Shown: positions 51,596 through 60,431 of the stretch, one piece after another
How positions within the stretch are numbered: the first letter of the stretch is position 1
How the letters are laid out: each line of letters begins with the position of its first letter
Notes under the pieces: model-generated
What the model saw: only the letters and a program-made list of their open reading frames with translations
The model's database searches: none
Told to the model about the DNA's origin: nothing
Assembly (NCBI GenBank): GCA_963595735.1
Contig: CAVBJJ010000003.1
Location: 48,943 to 112,942 of the forward strand
Direction: 5' to 3'
Origin: CALWOS01 sp963595735
GTDB taxonomy: Bacteria > Bacillota > Clostridia > Oscillospirales > Oscillospiraceae
Length of the DNA stretch: 64,000 bases
Program-made: the position numbers and the translations under genes

Positions 51596-52063
51596 TCAGC
51601 TGCGAAGCGTCGCGCGGATGCGGTCGGGATACAGCAGCAGATCCAGCGCAGCCTCGGCCGAACGCACCAGAATATCCGCATGGGGGAGCAGTCCGGCACA
51701 AAGCCCCTCTTCCTCCAAAACGGCAATGGCCAGATCAGCGGCGTCCAGCATGGGGATGTCGTTAAAGCCGTTGCCCACGGCAAACACGCCGCCGCCCAAC
51801 TCCCGGACAATCGCCGCCTTGCAGTCCGCCGCCCCGGCCTGGGGAAAGGTGCGCAGGGACACGCCCAGGGATTGGCACTGCTGGGCAACGGTGCCGTAAG
51901 TATCGGCGGTGAGGACATAGACATCCGCCAGCGCCGTCAGCTTTTGGATGCGCGCGGCGGCGCCGGGCAGCAGCACGCCGTCCCGGGCAATGGTGCCGTT
52001 GTAATCCAGTACAACGGCGGAAATGGTCACGGTCTCCCGACCGGGAATCGCAATGGAGATCAT
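51596..52063 (-). CDS. HAD-family hydrolase, soluble P-type-ATPase-like
   Basis: A 155-residue HAD protein. The nucleophile motif is VVLDYNGTIARDG (a DxNGT variant of DxDGT), motif II is VYVLTADTYG, and the acid pair is AVGNGFNDIPMLDAADLAIAV. These are the features of the group called soluble P-type ATPases, whose substrate is unknown. It lies 23 bases after pstB, behind GGAGGAAA, so it is probably the last gene of the phosphate operon, which would fit a phosphatase role. Confidence 0.82.
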   Translation of the reverse strand: MISIAIPGRETVTISAVVLDYNGTIARDGVLLPGAAARIQKLTALADVYVLTADTYGTVAQQCQSLGVSLRTFPQAGAADCKAAIVRELGGGVFAVGNGFNDIPMLDAADLAIAVLEEEGLCAGLLPHADILVRSAEAALDLLLYPDRIRATLRS

Positions 52064-52086
52064 AGGGGTTTCCTCCTTTTGTCCGA

Positions 52087-52830
52087 TTATCCGAAATGCC
52101 CTGCCAGAAAGGCGCGGGTCTCCTCCTCTCGGGGGGCGGTGAACAGGTGGGTGCCCTGTTCCACCACCCGGCCGTTATAGAGAAACACGACCCGGTCGGC
52201 AATGCGCTTGGCCTGGGCAATGTTGTGGGTGACGATCACCAGCGTGTAATGGGATTTGAGCTTTTGAAAGGTGTTTTCAATTACGGCGGTGCTTTTCACA
52301 TCCAGCGCGGAGCAGGGCTCGTCCAGCAGCAGCAGTTCCGGCTCCACCGTCAGCGCTCTGGCGATGCACAGTCGCTGCTGCTGCCCGCCGGAGAGCTTCA
52401 GCGCGCTTTTTTGCAGGTCATCCTTGACCTCCTCGTAAAGGCCGGCCAGCTCCAGCTTTTCCCGCACCAGCTCGTCCAGGGCTTTGCGGCTGCGCTGGCC
52501 GTAGTACCGGGGGGCATAGGTCATGTTTTTGTAAATGGAAAAGGGAAAGGGGGTAGGCGTTTGGAACACCAGCCCGACCCGGCGGCGCAGTTCCTCCCGG
52601 GGCAGGGTGGAGATCTCCCTGCCGCAGAGTTGGATGGAGCCGGTAACGGCTGTACCCGGTTCCTCCTGCAGCAGACCGTTCATGCATCGCAGCAGGGTGG
52701 ATTTGCCGCAGCCGGAGGGACCCAGGATCGCGGTGATCTGCTGCCGGGGAATATCCAGGCTGGCCTGTTCCACGGCGGCCTTGCCGTCATAGCTGGCAGT
52801 GACCTGCCGCAGGCTTAGGATCATTTCCAT
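52087..52830 (-). CDS. pstB: Phosphate ABC transporter ATP-binding protein
   Basis: A 247-residue ABC ATPase. Walker A is LGPSGCGKSTLLRCMNGL, the signature is LKLSGGQQQRLCIARAL, Walker B is LLLLDEPCSALD and the switch histidine is VTHNIAQAKR. The RCMNGL and PTPFPFSIYKNM segments are PstB-type. The start at 52830 has AAGGAGG upstream and overlaps pstA by ten bases. Confidence 0.93.
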   Translation of the reverse strand: MEMILSLRQVTASYDGKAAVEQASLDIPRQQITAILGPSGCGKSTLLRCMNGLLQEEPGTAVTGSIQLCGREISTLPREELRRRVGLVFQTPTPFPFSIYKNMTYAPRYYGQRSRKALDELVREKLELAGLYEEVKDDLQKSALKLSGGQQQRLCIARALTVEPELLLLDEPCSALDVKSTAVIENTFQKLKSHYTLVIVTHNIAQAKRIADRVVFLYNGRVVEQGTHLFTAPREEETRAFLAGHFG

Positions 52831-53657
52831 TGTTTTCTTGTCCTCCTTGCGTACAAAGTTGCCAGAAAATTGCTGATGAGGATCAGCGCCATCATGACAA
52901 AGGCGGTGCCATAGGCCGTGCTCATGGAGGTTGCACCCTGGGCAATCAGCAGATACAGGTGCATGGGCAGCGCCATGGCGGGCTGCAGCAGACTGTGTGG
53001 TACGCCGGCATAGGCCACTGCGCCGGTGAAGATCATGGGAGCGGTGGCGCCCATGGCGTAGCAGGCGCCCAGAATCACGCCGGAGACCAGCTCGCCCCGG
53101 CAGCAGGGCAGCACGATGTGGGTGATGGTGTACAGGCGGGAGCAGCCCAATGCCTGAGAGGCCTGCAGGGTCTGAGCAGGCAGTTCCCGAAAGGCCTTTT
53201 CCGCCCGCACCTCGATAAAGGGCAAAATCATAATGGCAAGCGCCATGCTGGAGGACAGAATACAGCGCCCCCAGGCCAGATCCCGCACCAGAAAGCTGTA
53301 AGCAAACAGTCCCAGCACGATGGAGGGAATGCCGCTGATACACTGTACCACCAGGGTGATGATCCGGCTCAGCCAGACTTTTTTGCAGTAAAAGGCCAGA
53401 AACAGCGCTGTGGCGATGGCGGGAATGCTACCGATGGCGACAGCGCAGCCGGTAAAGCAAAGGCTGCCCACAATGGCGGGCATAATGCCGCCCTCCTGTC
53501 CCAGCACCGCGCCGGAGGGGGGCTTGGTCAAAAAGTCCCAGCTGATCGCACCCGCGCCACGGAAAAACACATACAGGAACAGAAACAGGATCACGGCGCA
53601 GACCAGCCCCATGCCCACATAGGCCCAAAGCCGGGTCAGCTGTGCGCGAATATGCAT
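52821..53657 (-). CDS. pstA: Phosphate ABC transporter permease PstA
   Basis: A 278-residue permease with six predicted helices. The EAA-like loop is FRELPAQTLQASQALGCSRLYTITHIVLPCCRGELVSG. GGIMPAIVGSLCFTGCAVAIGSIPAIATALFLAFY is characteristic of PstA. It starts four bases after pstC ends, and its stop overlaps pstB. Confidence 0.92.
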   Translation of the reverse strand: MHIRAQLTRLWAYVGMGLVCAVILFLFLYVFFRGAGAISWDFLTKPPSGAVLGQEGGIMPAIVGSLCFTGCAVAIGSIPAIATALFLAFYCKKVWLSRIITLVVQCISGIPSIVLGLFAYSFLVRDLAWGRCILSSSMALAIMILPFIEVRAEKAFRELPAQTLQASQALGCSRLYTITHIVLPCCRGELVSGVILGACYAMGATAPMIFTGAVAYAGVPHSLLQPAMALPMHLYLLIAQGATSMSTAYGTAFVMMALILISNFLATLYARRTRKQWK

Positions 53658-53661
53658 GGCT

Positions 53662-54537
53662 TCAGGCCTCCTTTCGCAGCAAGCGGCGGCGGAGCAGGGA
53701 GATGCCGATGTTGATGATAAACAGCAGCACCATCAGCACCAAGCCGGCGGCGTACAGGGCGTGATAGTGGGTGCTGCCCACGACCGCAGTGCCCATTTCC
53801 AGGGCGATGACGGCGGCAATGCTCTCGCCCTTTCCCAAAAGGGTGGGGAAAAGGTTGGCGTTTCCCATGACCATCATGACCGCCATGGTCTCGCCCATTG
53901 CCCGGCCGATCGCCAGTACCATGCTCAGCAGCAGATTGGTGCCGGAGGCCGGCAGCACGATGGTGGACATGGCATACCAGGAATCCACCCCCAGGGCGCT
54001 GGCTGCGGGCGTATAGCGCTCCTTTGCCTTGCGCATGGTCTCGCTGAAGCTGGAGATCAGGTAGGGCAGCAGCATGATCGCCAGCAGAATGCCGGCCGCC
54101 AGCACGCAGGAGCCGGTGTGTACGCCGGCGCGGATGAAGAACTTGACCAGCACCACAAGGCCGATAAAGCCATAGACCACCGAGGGGATCCCCGCCAGCA
54201 GGTCGATAAAGGGGTACAGCAGACTGCGGGCGCGGTCGGAGGCCACATTTGCCAGAAACATGGCCGCGCCAAGACTGACGGCCACGGCGATCAGCATGGC
54301 AATCAGGGACACAAAGAGCGTACCCATGATGAAGTTGAAAATGCCGAAAGCGGTGCTTCCGGTATAGGCGATGGGCATCCAGCGCTGCCCCAGCAAAAAG
54401 TCGTGGAGACTGACCTCCTGAAAGGTGGGGAGGGCTTCCCGGACGATGAAATAGATCACAAAGGCCAGCGTGATCACAGCCAATATCGTCAGGGCGATGA
54501 CCAGAACGGAGAACAAACGGTTGCGGAATTGCCGCAT
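53662..54537 (-). CDS. pstC: Phosphate ABC transporter permease PstC
   Basis: A 291-residue permease. It begins MRQFRNRLFSVLVIALTILAVI, has FLLGQRWMP at about residue 45 and the EAA-like segment RYTPAASALGVDSWYAMSTIVLPASGTNLLLSMVLAIGRAMGETMAVMM, a clear PstC pattern. The start at 54537 follows AAGGAGTG. A long hairpin separates it from pstS. Confidence 0.93.
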   Translation of the reverse strand: MRQFRNRLFSVLVIALTILAVITLAFVIYFIVREALPTFQEVSLHDFLLGQRWMPIAYTGSTAFGIFNFIMGTLFVSLIAMLIAVAVSLGAAMFLANVASDRARSLLYPFIDLLAGIPSVVYGFIGLVVLVKFFIRAGVHTGSCVLAAGILLAIMLLPYLISSFSETMRKAKERYTPAASALGVDSWYAMSTIVLPASGTNLLLSMVLAIGRAMGETMAVMMVMGNANLFPTLLGKGESIAAVIALEMGTAVVGSTHYHALYAAGLVLMVLLFIINIGISLLRRRLLRKEA

Positions 54538-54598
54538 ACACAACACTCCTTGCTTCGCCGCGTATTTTGGCGCGGTCTCTGTTTTTTGCCGCAATCTC

Positions 54599-54630
54599 AA
54601 ACAGCTGCTGCCGGATGGCAGCAGCTGTTT
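54599..54630 (-). promoter_or_regulatory. Perfect 14-bp hairpin between pstS and pstC
   Basis: AAACAGCTGCTGCC-GGAT-GGCAGCAGCTGTTT with no T-run beyond the stem. It may protect or partially terminate the pstS message so that the binding protein is made in excess over the permease. Confidence 0.6.
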
Positions 54631-54666
54631 TGGGATTTTTACAGATTTTCAGTTTACAGAGAAAAC

Positions 54667-55650
54667 TCAGGCAGCGGGCGTAAAGGCGGGGATATAGCCG
54701 TTTGCCTCGACAACATCATAGCCGGTCTGGGAGAAGACATAGTCGATGAATGCCTGCTCGCTGGCGGAGATGGTGTCACCGGTGACGAACATGACAGGAC
54801 GCTGCACGGTGTAGTTGCCATCGAGGATGTTTTCCTCGGTGGGCTCCACACCGTCTACCTTCATGGCGACCAGAACTGCGCTGCCGGCATCCTCGTTGGC
54901 CTTGTTATAGGCGCCGAAACCGGCATAGCCGATGCCCCAGGGGTCGTTGGCGATGTTGGTGGCCAGCTCCGTCATGGAAGCGGACTGGGTGGCAGCGGCG
55001 CTGACTTCGCTCTCGCCCATGATGGCCTTCTGGAACACCTCGTAGGCGCCGCCGGACAGGTCACGGATGTAGACATTGATGGTCTCCGCAGGCAGAGATT
55101 CGTCTACCTGATCCCAAGTGGTGATCTCGCCGGAGAAGATCTGGCGGATCATATCGGTGGACATATCGTCCATCACATCGCAGATGGGGTTCTGGGCGTT
55201 GACAGAAACGGTGAGGGCGTCGCGGGCGACGATGTACTCAGAGTAGTTATCGCCCAGGGCGGCCTTCTCCTCGTCCTTGATGTCGCGGGCCAGCATACCG
55301 AAGTCGGCCGTCTTGTCGATGGCGGCGCTCACGCCGACACCGGAGCCGCCGGGAGCCACATAGATGGAGATGTTGCTCTCGGGCATGGAGGGATCCACAT
55401 TATTCCAGGTGACATACTCCTCGGTGAAGGAGGAAGCCAGGGAGGACATAATGGGATACAGGGAGGTGGAGCCGCAGAACATGATGGAGGACTGGAAGCC
55501 ATCATCATTGGTGTTGGCGTCCGCCGTTGCGGGGGTCGGATCCTGGGTCGCGGGGGTGTTGTTGTTCTGGTTGCTGTTGTTACTGCTGCTGCAGGCAGCC
55601 AGAGACAGCACCATGACCAGTGCCAGAGCAAGTGCGATGATCTTTTTCAT
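54667..55650 (-). CDS. pstS: Phosphate-binding lipoprotein PstS
   Basis: A 327-residue lipoprotein. The signal peptide MKKIIALALALVMVLSLAACSSSN has a lipobox LAAC. A Ser/Asn/Thr-rich linker follows, then the PBP fold with SIMFCGSTSLYPIMSSLASSF, the phosphate-contact APGGSGVGVSAAIDKTADFGMLAR and IWDQVDESLPAETINVYIRDLSGGAYEVFQ-type blocks (TWDQ at the start). The start at 55650 has AGGAACGAG upstream. It leads the pst operon pstS-C-A-B-HAD; phoU is absent. Confidence 0.93.
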   Translation of the reverse strand: MKKIIALALALVMVLSLAACSSSNNSNQNNNTPATQDPTPATADANTNDDGFQSSIMFCGSTSLYPIMSSLASSFTEEYVTWNNVDPSMPESNISIYVAPGGSGVGVSAAIDKTADFGMLARDIKDEEKAALGDNYSEYIVARDALTVSVNAQNPICDVMDDMSTDMIRQIFSGEITTWDQVDESLPAETINVYIRDLSGGAYEVFQKAIMGESEVSAAATQSASMTELATNIANDPWGIGYAGFGAYNKANEDAGSAVLVAMKVDGVEPTEENILDGNYTVQRPVMFVTGDTISASEQAFIDYVFSQTGYDVVEANGYIPAFTPAA

Positions 55651-55729
55651 GGGTCTCGTTCCTTTCTTACTATAAATTGCCATATAGCAATTTGATTATA
55701 TTCCAATGCAAAGTTTTTGTAAAATAGTT

Positions 55730-55762
55730 ATATCCGATTGATTCACACGATCAATCGGATAT
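55730..55762. repeat. Perfect 13-bp inverted repeat upstream of pstS
   Basis: ATATCCGATTGAT-TCACACG-ATCAATCGGATAT lies about 80 bases before the pstS start on its upstream side. It may be a regulatory dyad or, as RNA, a stem-loop in the pst leader. Confidence 0.5.
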
Positions 55763-55771
55763 GGCGATAAT

Positions 55772-55807
55772 AAAAATGGCGATCCGCAAAAGCAGATCGC
55801 CATTTTT
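55772..55807 (-). terminator. Terminator of rplJ-rplL
   Basis: Stem AAAAATGGCGATC/GATCGCCATTTTT, ten-base loop, with A/T runs included; it ends the ribosomal operon 20 bases past rplL. Confidence 0.9.
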
Positions 55808-55827
55808 GATATTATGTGAAGAATAAC

Positions 55828-56202
55828 TTACTTCAGCTCGACCTTGGCGCCGACAGCTTCCAGCTTGGACTTGATCTCCTCGGCCTCGTCCTTGGAAACG
55901 GCTTCCTTGATCTTGGCGGGCACGCCCTCGACCAGAGCCTTGGCTTCGCCCAGACCCAGACCGGTGATGCCGCGGACTTCCTTGATGACCTTGATCTTCT
56001 CGGAGCCGAACTCGGTCATGACGACATCGAACTCGGTCTTCTCCTCAGCAGCGGCGGCAGCGCCACCGGCAGCGGGAGCAGCAACAGCGGCAGCGGCGGA
56101 AACGCCGAACTCTTCCTCCAGAGCATGAACCAACTCGGCCAACTCCAGAACGGTGAGAGCCTTAACTTCTTCGATCATAGCGGTAACTTTCTCGCTAGCC
56201 AT
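55828..56202 (-). CDS. rplL: Ribosomal protein L7/L12
   Basis: A 124-residue stalk protein that recruits translation factors. The N-terminal dimerisation part ([31 protein letters not shown]) leads through an Ala/Gly hinge ([14 protein letters not shown]) to the C-terminal domain [40 protein letters not shown]. The sequence is standard. AGGAGG precedes its start; rplJ is 39 bases upstream. Confidence 0.97.
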   Translation of the reverse strand: MASEKVTAMIEEVKALTVLELAELVHALEEEFGVSAAAAVAAPAAGGAAAAAEEKTEFDVVMTEFGSEKIKVIKEVRGITGLGLGEAKALVEGVPAKIKEAVSKDEAEEIKSKLEAVGAKVELK

Positions 56203-56241
56203 TTTTAGTATCCTCCTAAAATAAAGTGTTGTTTTCCCTGC

Positions 56242-56775
56242 TTACTCGGCAGCGGGAGCCTCGGCGACGGGGCCGCCGTTCTTCTGCTCGGCGATCTGGT
56301 TGAGCACGACCGCCAGGCTGGTGATGGGTGCGAGCATGGTGCCCAGAACCTTGCCATACAGCGCGTCCTTGGAGGGCAGCGCGGAAATCTCGCGCATTTC
56401 GTCCTGAGACAGGATCTTGCCGTCCATGAAGCCTGCCTTGATGGTGAACATACCGTCATCCATCTTGTCGGAGAACTCCTTGATCACGCGGAAAGGGGCA
56501 ATGGGATCACCAGCGGTGGTGGCCATAGAAGTGGTGCCGTTGAGAATGGCGTCCAGCTCGTTATAGCCAAGCTTGTCGATGGCAAAGCGCACCAGTGTGT
56601 TCTTGACAACGGAGTACTCCACTTCGGCCTCGCGCAGGGCGCGGCGAAGGTCGTTATCCTGGGCAACAGTGATGCCCTTGTAGTCAACGAAAATGCCAGC
56701 GGTGGCATTCTGGATACGCTCAGTCAAAGCGGCCACGATGGCCTGCTTTTCGCTGAGAACTTTTGCGTTAGGCAT
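56242..56775 (-). CDS. rplJ: Ribosomal protein L10
   Basis: A 177-residue stalk base protein. MPNAKVLSEKQAIVAALTERIQNATAGIFVDYKGITVAQDNDLRRALREAEVEYSVVKNTLVRFA is the usual L10 opening; the C-terminal helix LAPITSLAVVLNQIAEQK binds L7/L12 dimers. The start at 56775 has GGAGGTG upstream; an upstream in-frame ATG belongs to the leader. Confidence 0.97.
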   Translation of the reverse strand: MPNAKVLSEKQAIVAALTERIQNATAGIFVDYKGITVAQDNDLRRALREAEVEYSVVKNTLVRFAIDKLGYNELDAILNGTTSMATTAGDPIAPFRVIKEFSDKMDDGMFTIKAGFMDGKILSQDEMREISALPSKDALYGKVLGTMLAPITSLAVVLNQIAEQKNGGPVAEAPAAE

Positions 56776-56945
56776 TTGGGTTTCACCTCCACGGGAAATG
56801 TTCGCGCCCGAAAAAGAAAAATCCCCATGTCGCAAAGACATGGGAACAGAAAGCGTCTGTTTGAGATCCAGTTGGATCGCATAGAAGCCATTCCTCGGCA
56901 GGATTTATGGCAAAAAGCCACCTGCTGTCTTTGGAGCGCTCTAAT
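56776..56945 (-). ncRNA. Ribosomal L10 leader (autoregulatory)
   Basis: The leader of about 170 bases includes, in order, GGCTTTTTGCCATAAATCCTG-type sequence, AGGAATGGCTTCTATGCGA, and a terminal hairpin CCCATGTC-TTTGC-GACATGGG followed by ATTTTTC. This matches the L10(L12)4-binding leader known in Firmicutes that represses the operon when L10 is in excess. Confidence 0.8.
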
Positions 56946-56974
56946 ATCATACCAGAACGCTCCAAAGATGTCAA
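56946..56974 (-). promoter_or_regulatory. Promoter of rplJ-rplL
   Basis: On the minus strand: perfect TTGACA (56969-56974), 17-base spacer, TATGAT (56946-56951). Confidence 0.85.
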
Positions 56975-57004
56975 GGATTTTTTGAAAATTTTGCCGAATT
57001 TTTG

Positions 57005-57940
57005 TTATGCCTTGTGATCGCAGCCCAGGACATTCACGATTTTATGAGCGACCATGTCCTTGATGGCCTGACGACCGGGCTTCAGGTACTGGCGGGGGTC
57101 GAAGTGATCGGGATTCTGCGCCAGATGCTCCCGGATGCTGGCGGTCATGGCCAGACGCAGATCAGAGTCGATGTTGATCTTGCACACAGCCATACCTGCG
57201 GCCTGGCGGAGCTGGTCCTCCGGCACGCCGATAGCGCCGGGCATACTGCCGCCAAAGCGATTGATTTTTTCCACAAACTCCTGGGGCACAGAGGAAGCGC
57301 CGTGGAGCACGATGGGGAAGCCGGGCAGGCGGCGGGAGACATCCTCCAGAATGTCAAAGCGCAGCTGGGGCTTGGTACCGGGCTTGAACTTGAACGCGCC
57401 GTGGCTGGTGCCGATGGCGATGGCCAGGGAGTCGCAGCCGGTTTTGGAAACGAACTCCTCCACTTCCTCCGGACGGGTATAGGAGGAATCCGCGGCGGAG
57501 ACCTTTACCTCGTCCTCCACGCCGGCAAGGGTGCCCAGCTCCGCTTCCACCACAACGCCGTGGTCATGGGCATACTCCACGACCTTGCGGGTGAGGGCGA
57601 TGTTTTCCGCAAAGGGCTTGGAGGAGGCGTCAATCATCACGGAGGAGAAGCCGCCGTCGATGCAGGACTTGCAGGTCTCAAAGCTGTCGCCGTGATCCAG
57701 ATGCAGGCAAATGGGCAGATCGGTCTCGATCACTGCCGCTTCCACCAGCTTCATCAGATAGGTGTGGTTGGCATATGCCCGGGCGCCCTTGGACACCTGC
57801 AGGATCAGGGGGGCGCGCAGCTCGCTTGCGGCCTCGGTGATGCCCTGGATGATCTCCATGTTGTTGACATTGAAGGCGCCGATGGCATAACCGCCGGCAT
57901 AGGCCTTTTCAAACATTTCCTTGGAAGTCACAATTGCCAT
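57005..57940 (-). CDS. fba: Class II fructose-1,6-bisphosphate aldolase
   Basis: A 311-residue zinc aldolase of glycolysis. Motifs are YAIGAFNVNNMEIIQGI, LHLDHGDSFETCKSCIDGGFSSVMIDAS (metal His and catalytic Asp), VEAELGTLAGVEDE, AIGTSHGAFKF and LHGASSVP, followed by KINIDSDLRLA. It stands alone on the minus strand. The start follows GAGG. Confidence 0.96.
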   Translation of the reverse strand: MAIVTSKEMFEKAYAGGYAIGAFNVNNMEIIQGITEAASELRAPLILQVSKGARAYANHTYLMKLVEAAVIETDLPICLHLDHGDSFETCKSCIDGGFSSVMIDASSKPFAENIALTRKVVEYAHDHGVVVEAELGTLAGVEDEVKVSAADSSYTRPEEVEEFVSKTGCDSLAIAIGTSHGAFKFKPGTKPQLRFDILEDVSRRLPGFPIVLHGASSVPQEFVEKINRFGGSMPGAIGVPEDQLRQAAGMAVCKINIDSDLRLAMTASIREHLAQNPDHFDPRQYLKPGRQAIKDMVAHKIVNVLGCDHKA

Positions 57941-58026
57941 ACTGCAAAACCTCGTTTCCTAAAATTTTTTCTGGAAAGTATATGCCGTGGAGACCGTCAA
58001 AGAACAGTCAACCGGCAAAAACATCC

Positions 58027-58142
58027 GCAGCAGCGGGGGGGAGTTTGAGGGGGTCAAGACCCGCCTCAATCAGATAAACCGCCACGGAAAGCCCAGAGGG
58101 GCTTTCCAACAGTATTTTGGCTTGGCCAAAATACTCGGCGGA
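58027..58142. repeat. Inverted copy of the 25.4-kb repeat module
   Basis: About 115 bases, reading GCAGCGGGGG..., CCGCCTCAATCAGAT and AGTATTTTGG-CTTGG-CCAAAATACT, are the reverse complement of 25376-25489 with small differences. The AGTATTTTGG hairpin is perfect here. It lies between malic enzyme and aldolase and is not coding. Confidence 0.75.
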
Positions 58143-58152
58143 ATCAGAGGTG

Positions 58153-59328
58153 TCAGATGCGCGCCACGCCGGTTTTTCTCGCGGCTTCGGCAACGGCCTT
58201 TGCCACGGCGGGGCCGACCCGGGGGTCAAAGGGCTGAGGAATGATGTTGTCCGCAGCCAGCTCTTCCGGCGCGATCAGTCCGGCCAGCGCCTCTGCCGCG
58301 GCCATTTTCATCTCCTCATTGATGTCCGATGCGCGCACATCGAAAGCGCCGCGGAACACGCCGGGGAAAGCCAGCACATTGTTGATCTGGTTGGGCAGCT
58401 CGCTGCGGCCGGTGGCCATCACGGCAACGCCGCCGGCCTTGGCCTCCGCCGGGTCGATCTCCGGAGTAGGGTTGGCGCAGGCGAAGATGATGGCGTCCCG
58501 GTTCATGGTCTGCACCATCTCCCGCGTGACCAGATTGGGGGCGGAAAAGCCCAGGAACACATCCGCGCCCACCAGCGCTTCTTTCAGACCGCCGGAAAGA
58601 CCCTCCCGGTTGGTCTGGCGCGCCAGCTCCGCCATGTAGGGGTGCAGCTTGTCGGCGTCCTTTTCGTTGAGAATGCCGACCTTGTCGCAAAGGGTAATGT
58701 GCCGGAAGCCGGCGGACAGGAGCAGGCGGCACACGGAGGAGCCGGCCGCGCCGATGCCGTTGATGACAACGCGCACATCCCCGCGATCCTTTTTGACCAG
58801 CTTCAGCGCATTGGTCAGACCGGCCAGCACGATGATGGCGGTGCCGTGCTGGTCATCGTGGAACACGGGAATATCGCAGACCGCCTTGAGTTTACGCTCG
58901 ATCTCGAAGCAGCGGGGGGCGGAGATGTCCTCCAGATTGATACCGCCGAAGCTGCCGGAGATCAGGCGGACAGTCTCCACAAAGGCGTCCACATCCTGGG
59001 TCTTGACGCACAGGGGGAAGGCATCCACATCGGCAAAGGCCTTGAACAGCACGCACTTGCCCTCCATGACGGGCATACCGGCCTCGGGGCCGATGTTGCC
59101 CAGCCCCAGAACGGCGGAGCCGTCGGTGATCACGGCGCAGAGATTGTGGCGGCGGGTGAGGGTGTAGCTCTTGTCCGGATCCTTCTGGATCTCCAGGCAG
59201 GGCTGCGCCACGCCGGGGGTATAAGCCAGCGCCAGATCCTCCCGGGATTTGACCGGGACGGAAGTGGTGATCTCGATTTTACCTTTCCATTCACCATGGA
59301 GGCGAAGAGATTCTTTTGCGTAATCCAT
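58153..59328 (-). CDS. NAD(P)-dependent malic enzyme
   Basis: A 391-residue short-form malic enzyme (malate to pyruvate plus CO2). Motifs are LALAYTPGVAQPCLEIQ, TDGSAVLGLGNIGPEAGMPVMEGK, INLEDISAPRCFEIE, FHDDQHGTAIIVLAGL and the NAD site VVINGIGAAGSS, followed by ACANPTPEI. The ATG at 59328 has AAAGGAGA about ten bases upstream; another in-frame ATG further out lacks a site. Cofactor preference cannot be read with confidence. Confidence 0.93.
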   Translation of the reverse strand: MDYAKESLRLHGEWKGKIEITTSVPVKSREDLALAYTPGVAQPCLEIQKDPDKSYTLTRRHNLCAVITDGSAVLGLGNIGPEAGMPVMEGKCVLFKAFADVDAFPLCVKTQDVDAFVETVRLISGSFGGINLEDISAPRCFEIERKLKAVCDIPVFHDDQHGTAIIVLAGLTNALKLVKKDRGDVRVVINGIGAAGSSVCRLLLSAGFRHITLCDKVGILNEKDADKLHPYMAELARQTNREGLSGGLKEALVGADVFLGFSAPNLVTREMVQTMNRDAIIFACANPTPEIDPAEAKAGGVAVMATGRSELPNQINNVLAFPGVFRGAFDVRASDINEEMKMAAAEALAGLIAPEELAADNIIPQPFDPRVGPAVAKAVAEAARKTGVARI

Positions 59329-59444
59329 ATGATAAAGTCTCCTTTTTTCTGTTGTTATCATTAAGACAGAAATACAATACCAATTTTATATTATACAACG
59401 ATTCGTCATGGCTGTCACGCACAAACTTGGGAATTGCCGGAAAT

Positions 59445-60431
59445 TTATTCCAGCTCCCGGCAGATACGCGCGGCGACCTTTTCCAGATCGGCCATGGTTT
59501 CGGCCTCCATGATCTCCCGTTTGCAGCTTCCGGCGTGGGAAACGCCCCGAAGATACCAGGCAAAATGCTTGCGCGCCTCCAGACAGACCACCCGCTCCGG
59601 CTTGTATAGCAGGCTGACGGAAAACTGGTGCATGGCGGTTTCCACCCGCTGGCGTAGCGGCGGCCGGGGCGGAACTGGCTCTCCGGCCAGGGCGGCGTTT
59701 GCCCGCTGAAACAGCCAGGGATCGCCAAAGCTGCCCCGGCCGATCATGGCAAAGTCTGCCCCGGTGTAGCGGAGAATATGCGGCGCGTCCTCCGGCTCCC
59801 AGATGTCCCCGTTGGCCGCCACGGGAATGGACACCGCCTGTTTCACTTCCCGGATGATGTCCCAGTCCGCCCGCCCCTCGTACATCTGGGCGCGGGTACG
59901 GCCGTGTACGGCGATGGCGGCGGCGCCGGCCTCCTGGCACATTCCGGCAAATTCCACGGCGTTGACATGGCCTTTGTCCCAGCCCTTGCGGAACTTGACC
60001 GTGACGGGAACGGTGACCGCATCGGTGACGGCGTGCAGAATCTCTCTGGCCTTGTCTGGGGTCTGCATCAGGGCGCTGCCGTCGCCGGATTTGACGATTT
60101 TTCCCACGGGACAGCCCATGTTGATGTCTAAAATATCTGCTTTGGATATTTCCAACGCCTTTTTCGCCGCTTTCGCCATGGTTTCCGGCTCGCTGCCGAA
60201 AATCTGCACGGCAACCGGATGCTCCTCCGGACGGGTTTGCAGCAGGGTGACGGTTTTTTTGTCCTGATAGCACAGCGCCTTGGCCGAGACCATTTCGCTG
60301 CAGCACAGCGCCGCGCCCAGCTCCTTGCACACGGTGCGGAAGCCGATGTCCGTCACCCCGGCCATTGGCGCCAGCAGGAGCTTTCCCGGGATGGCCACGC
60401 TGCCGATTTTCATACCGGTGTTTTCCGTCAC
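59445..60431 (-). CDS. dusB: tRNA-dihydrouridine synthase
   Basis: A 328-residue FMN enzyme. Motifs are LLLAPMAGVTDIGFRTVCKELG, SEMVSAKALCY (active cysteine), DINMGCPVGKIVKSGDGSALMQTP, AIAVHGRTRAQMYEGRADWDII and ANGDIW, then MIGRGSFGDPWLF. It overlaps the exonuclease gene as ATGA. The DusB assignment over other Dus members is by overall pattern. Confidence 0.92.
   Translation of the reverse strand: MTENTGMKIGSVAIPGKLLLAPMAGVTDIGFRTVCKELGAALCCSEMVSAKALCYQDKKTVTLLQTRPEEHPVAVQIFGSEPETMAKAAKKALEISKADILDINMGCPVGKIVKSGDGSALMQTPDKAREILHAVTDAVTVPVTVKFRKGWDKGHVNAVEFAGMCQEAGAAAIAVHGRTRAQMYEGRADWDIIREVKQAVSIPVAANGDIWEPEDAPHILRYTGADFAMIGRGSFGDPWLFQRANAALAGEPVPPRPPLRQRVETAMHQFSVSLLYKPERVVCLEARKHFAWYLRGVSHAGSCKREIMEAETMADLEKVAARICRELE

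Noticed and set aside
53656..55695. A 679-codon open frame on the plus strand opposite the pst genes
   Set aside because: It is the shadow of pstC and pstS; its translation is low-complexity and His/Gln/Gly-rich with no recognisable domain, while the minus strand encodes complete known proteins.
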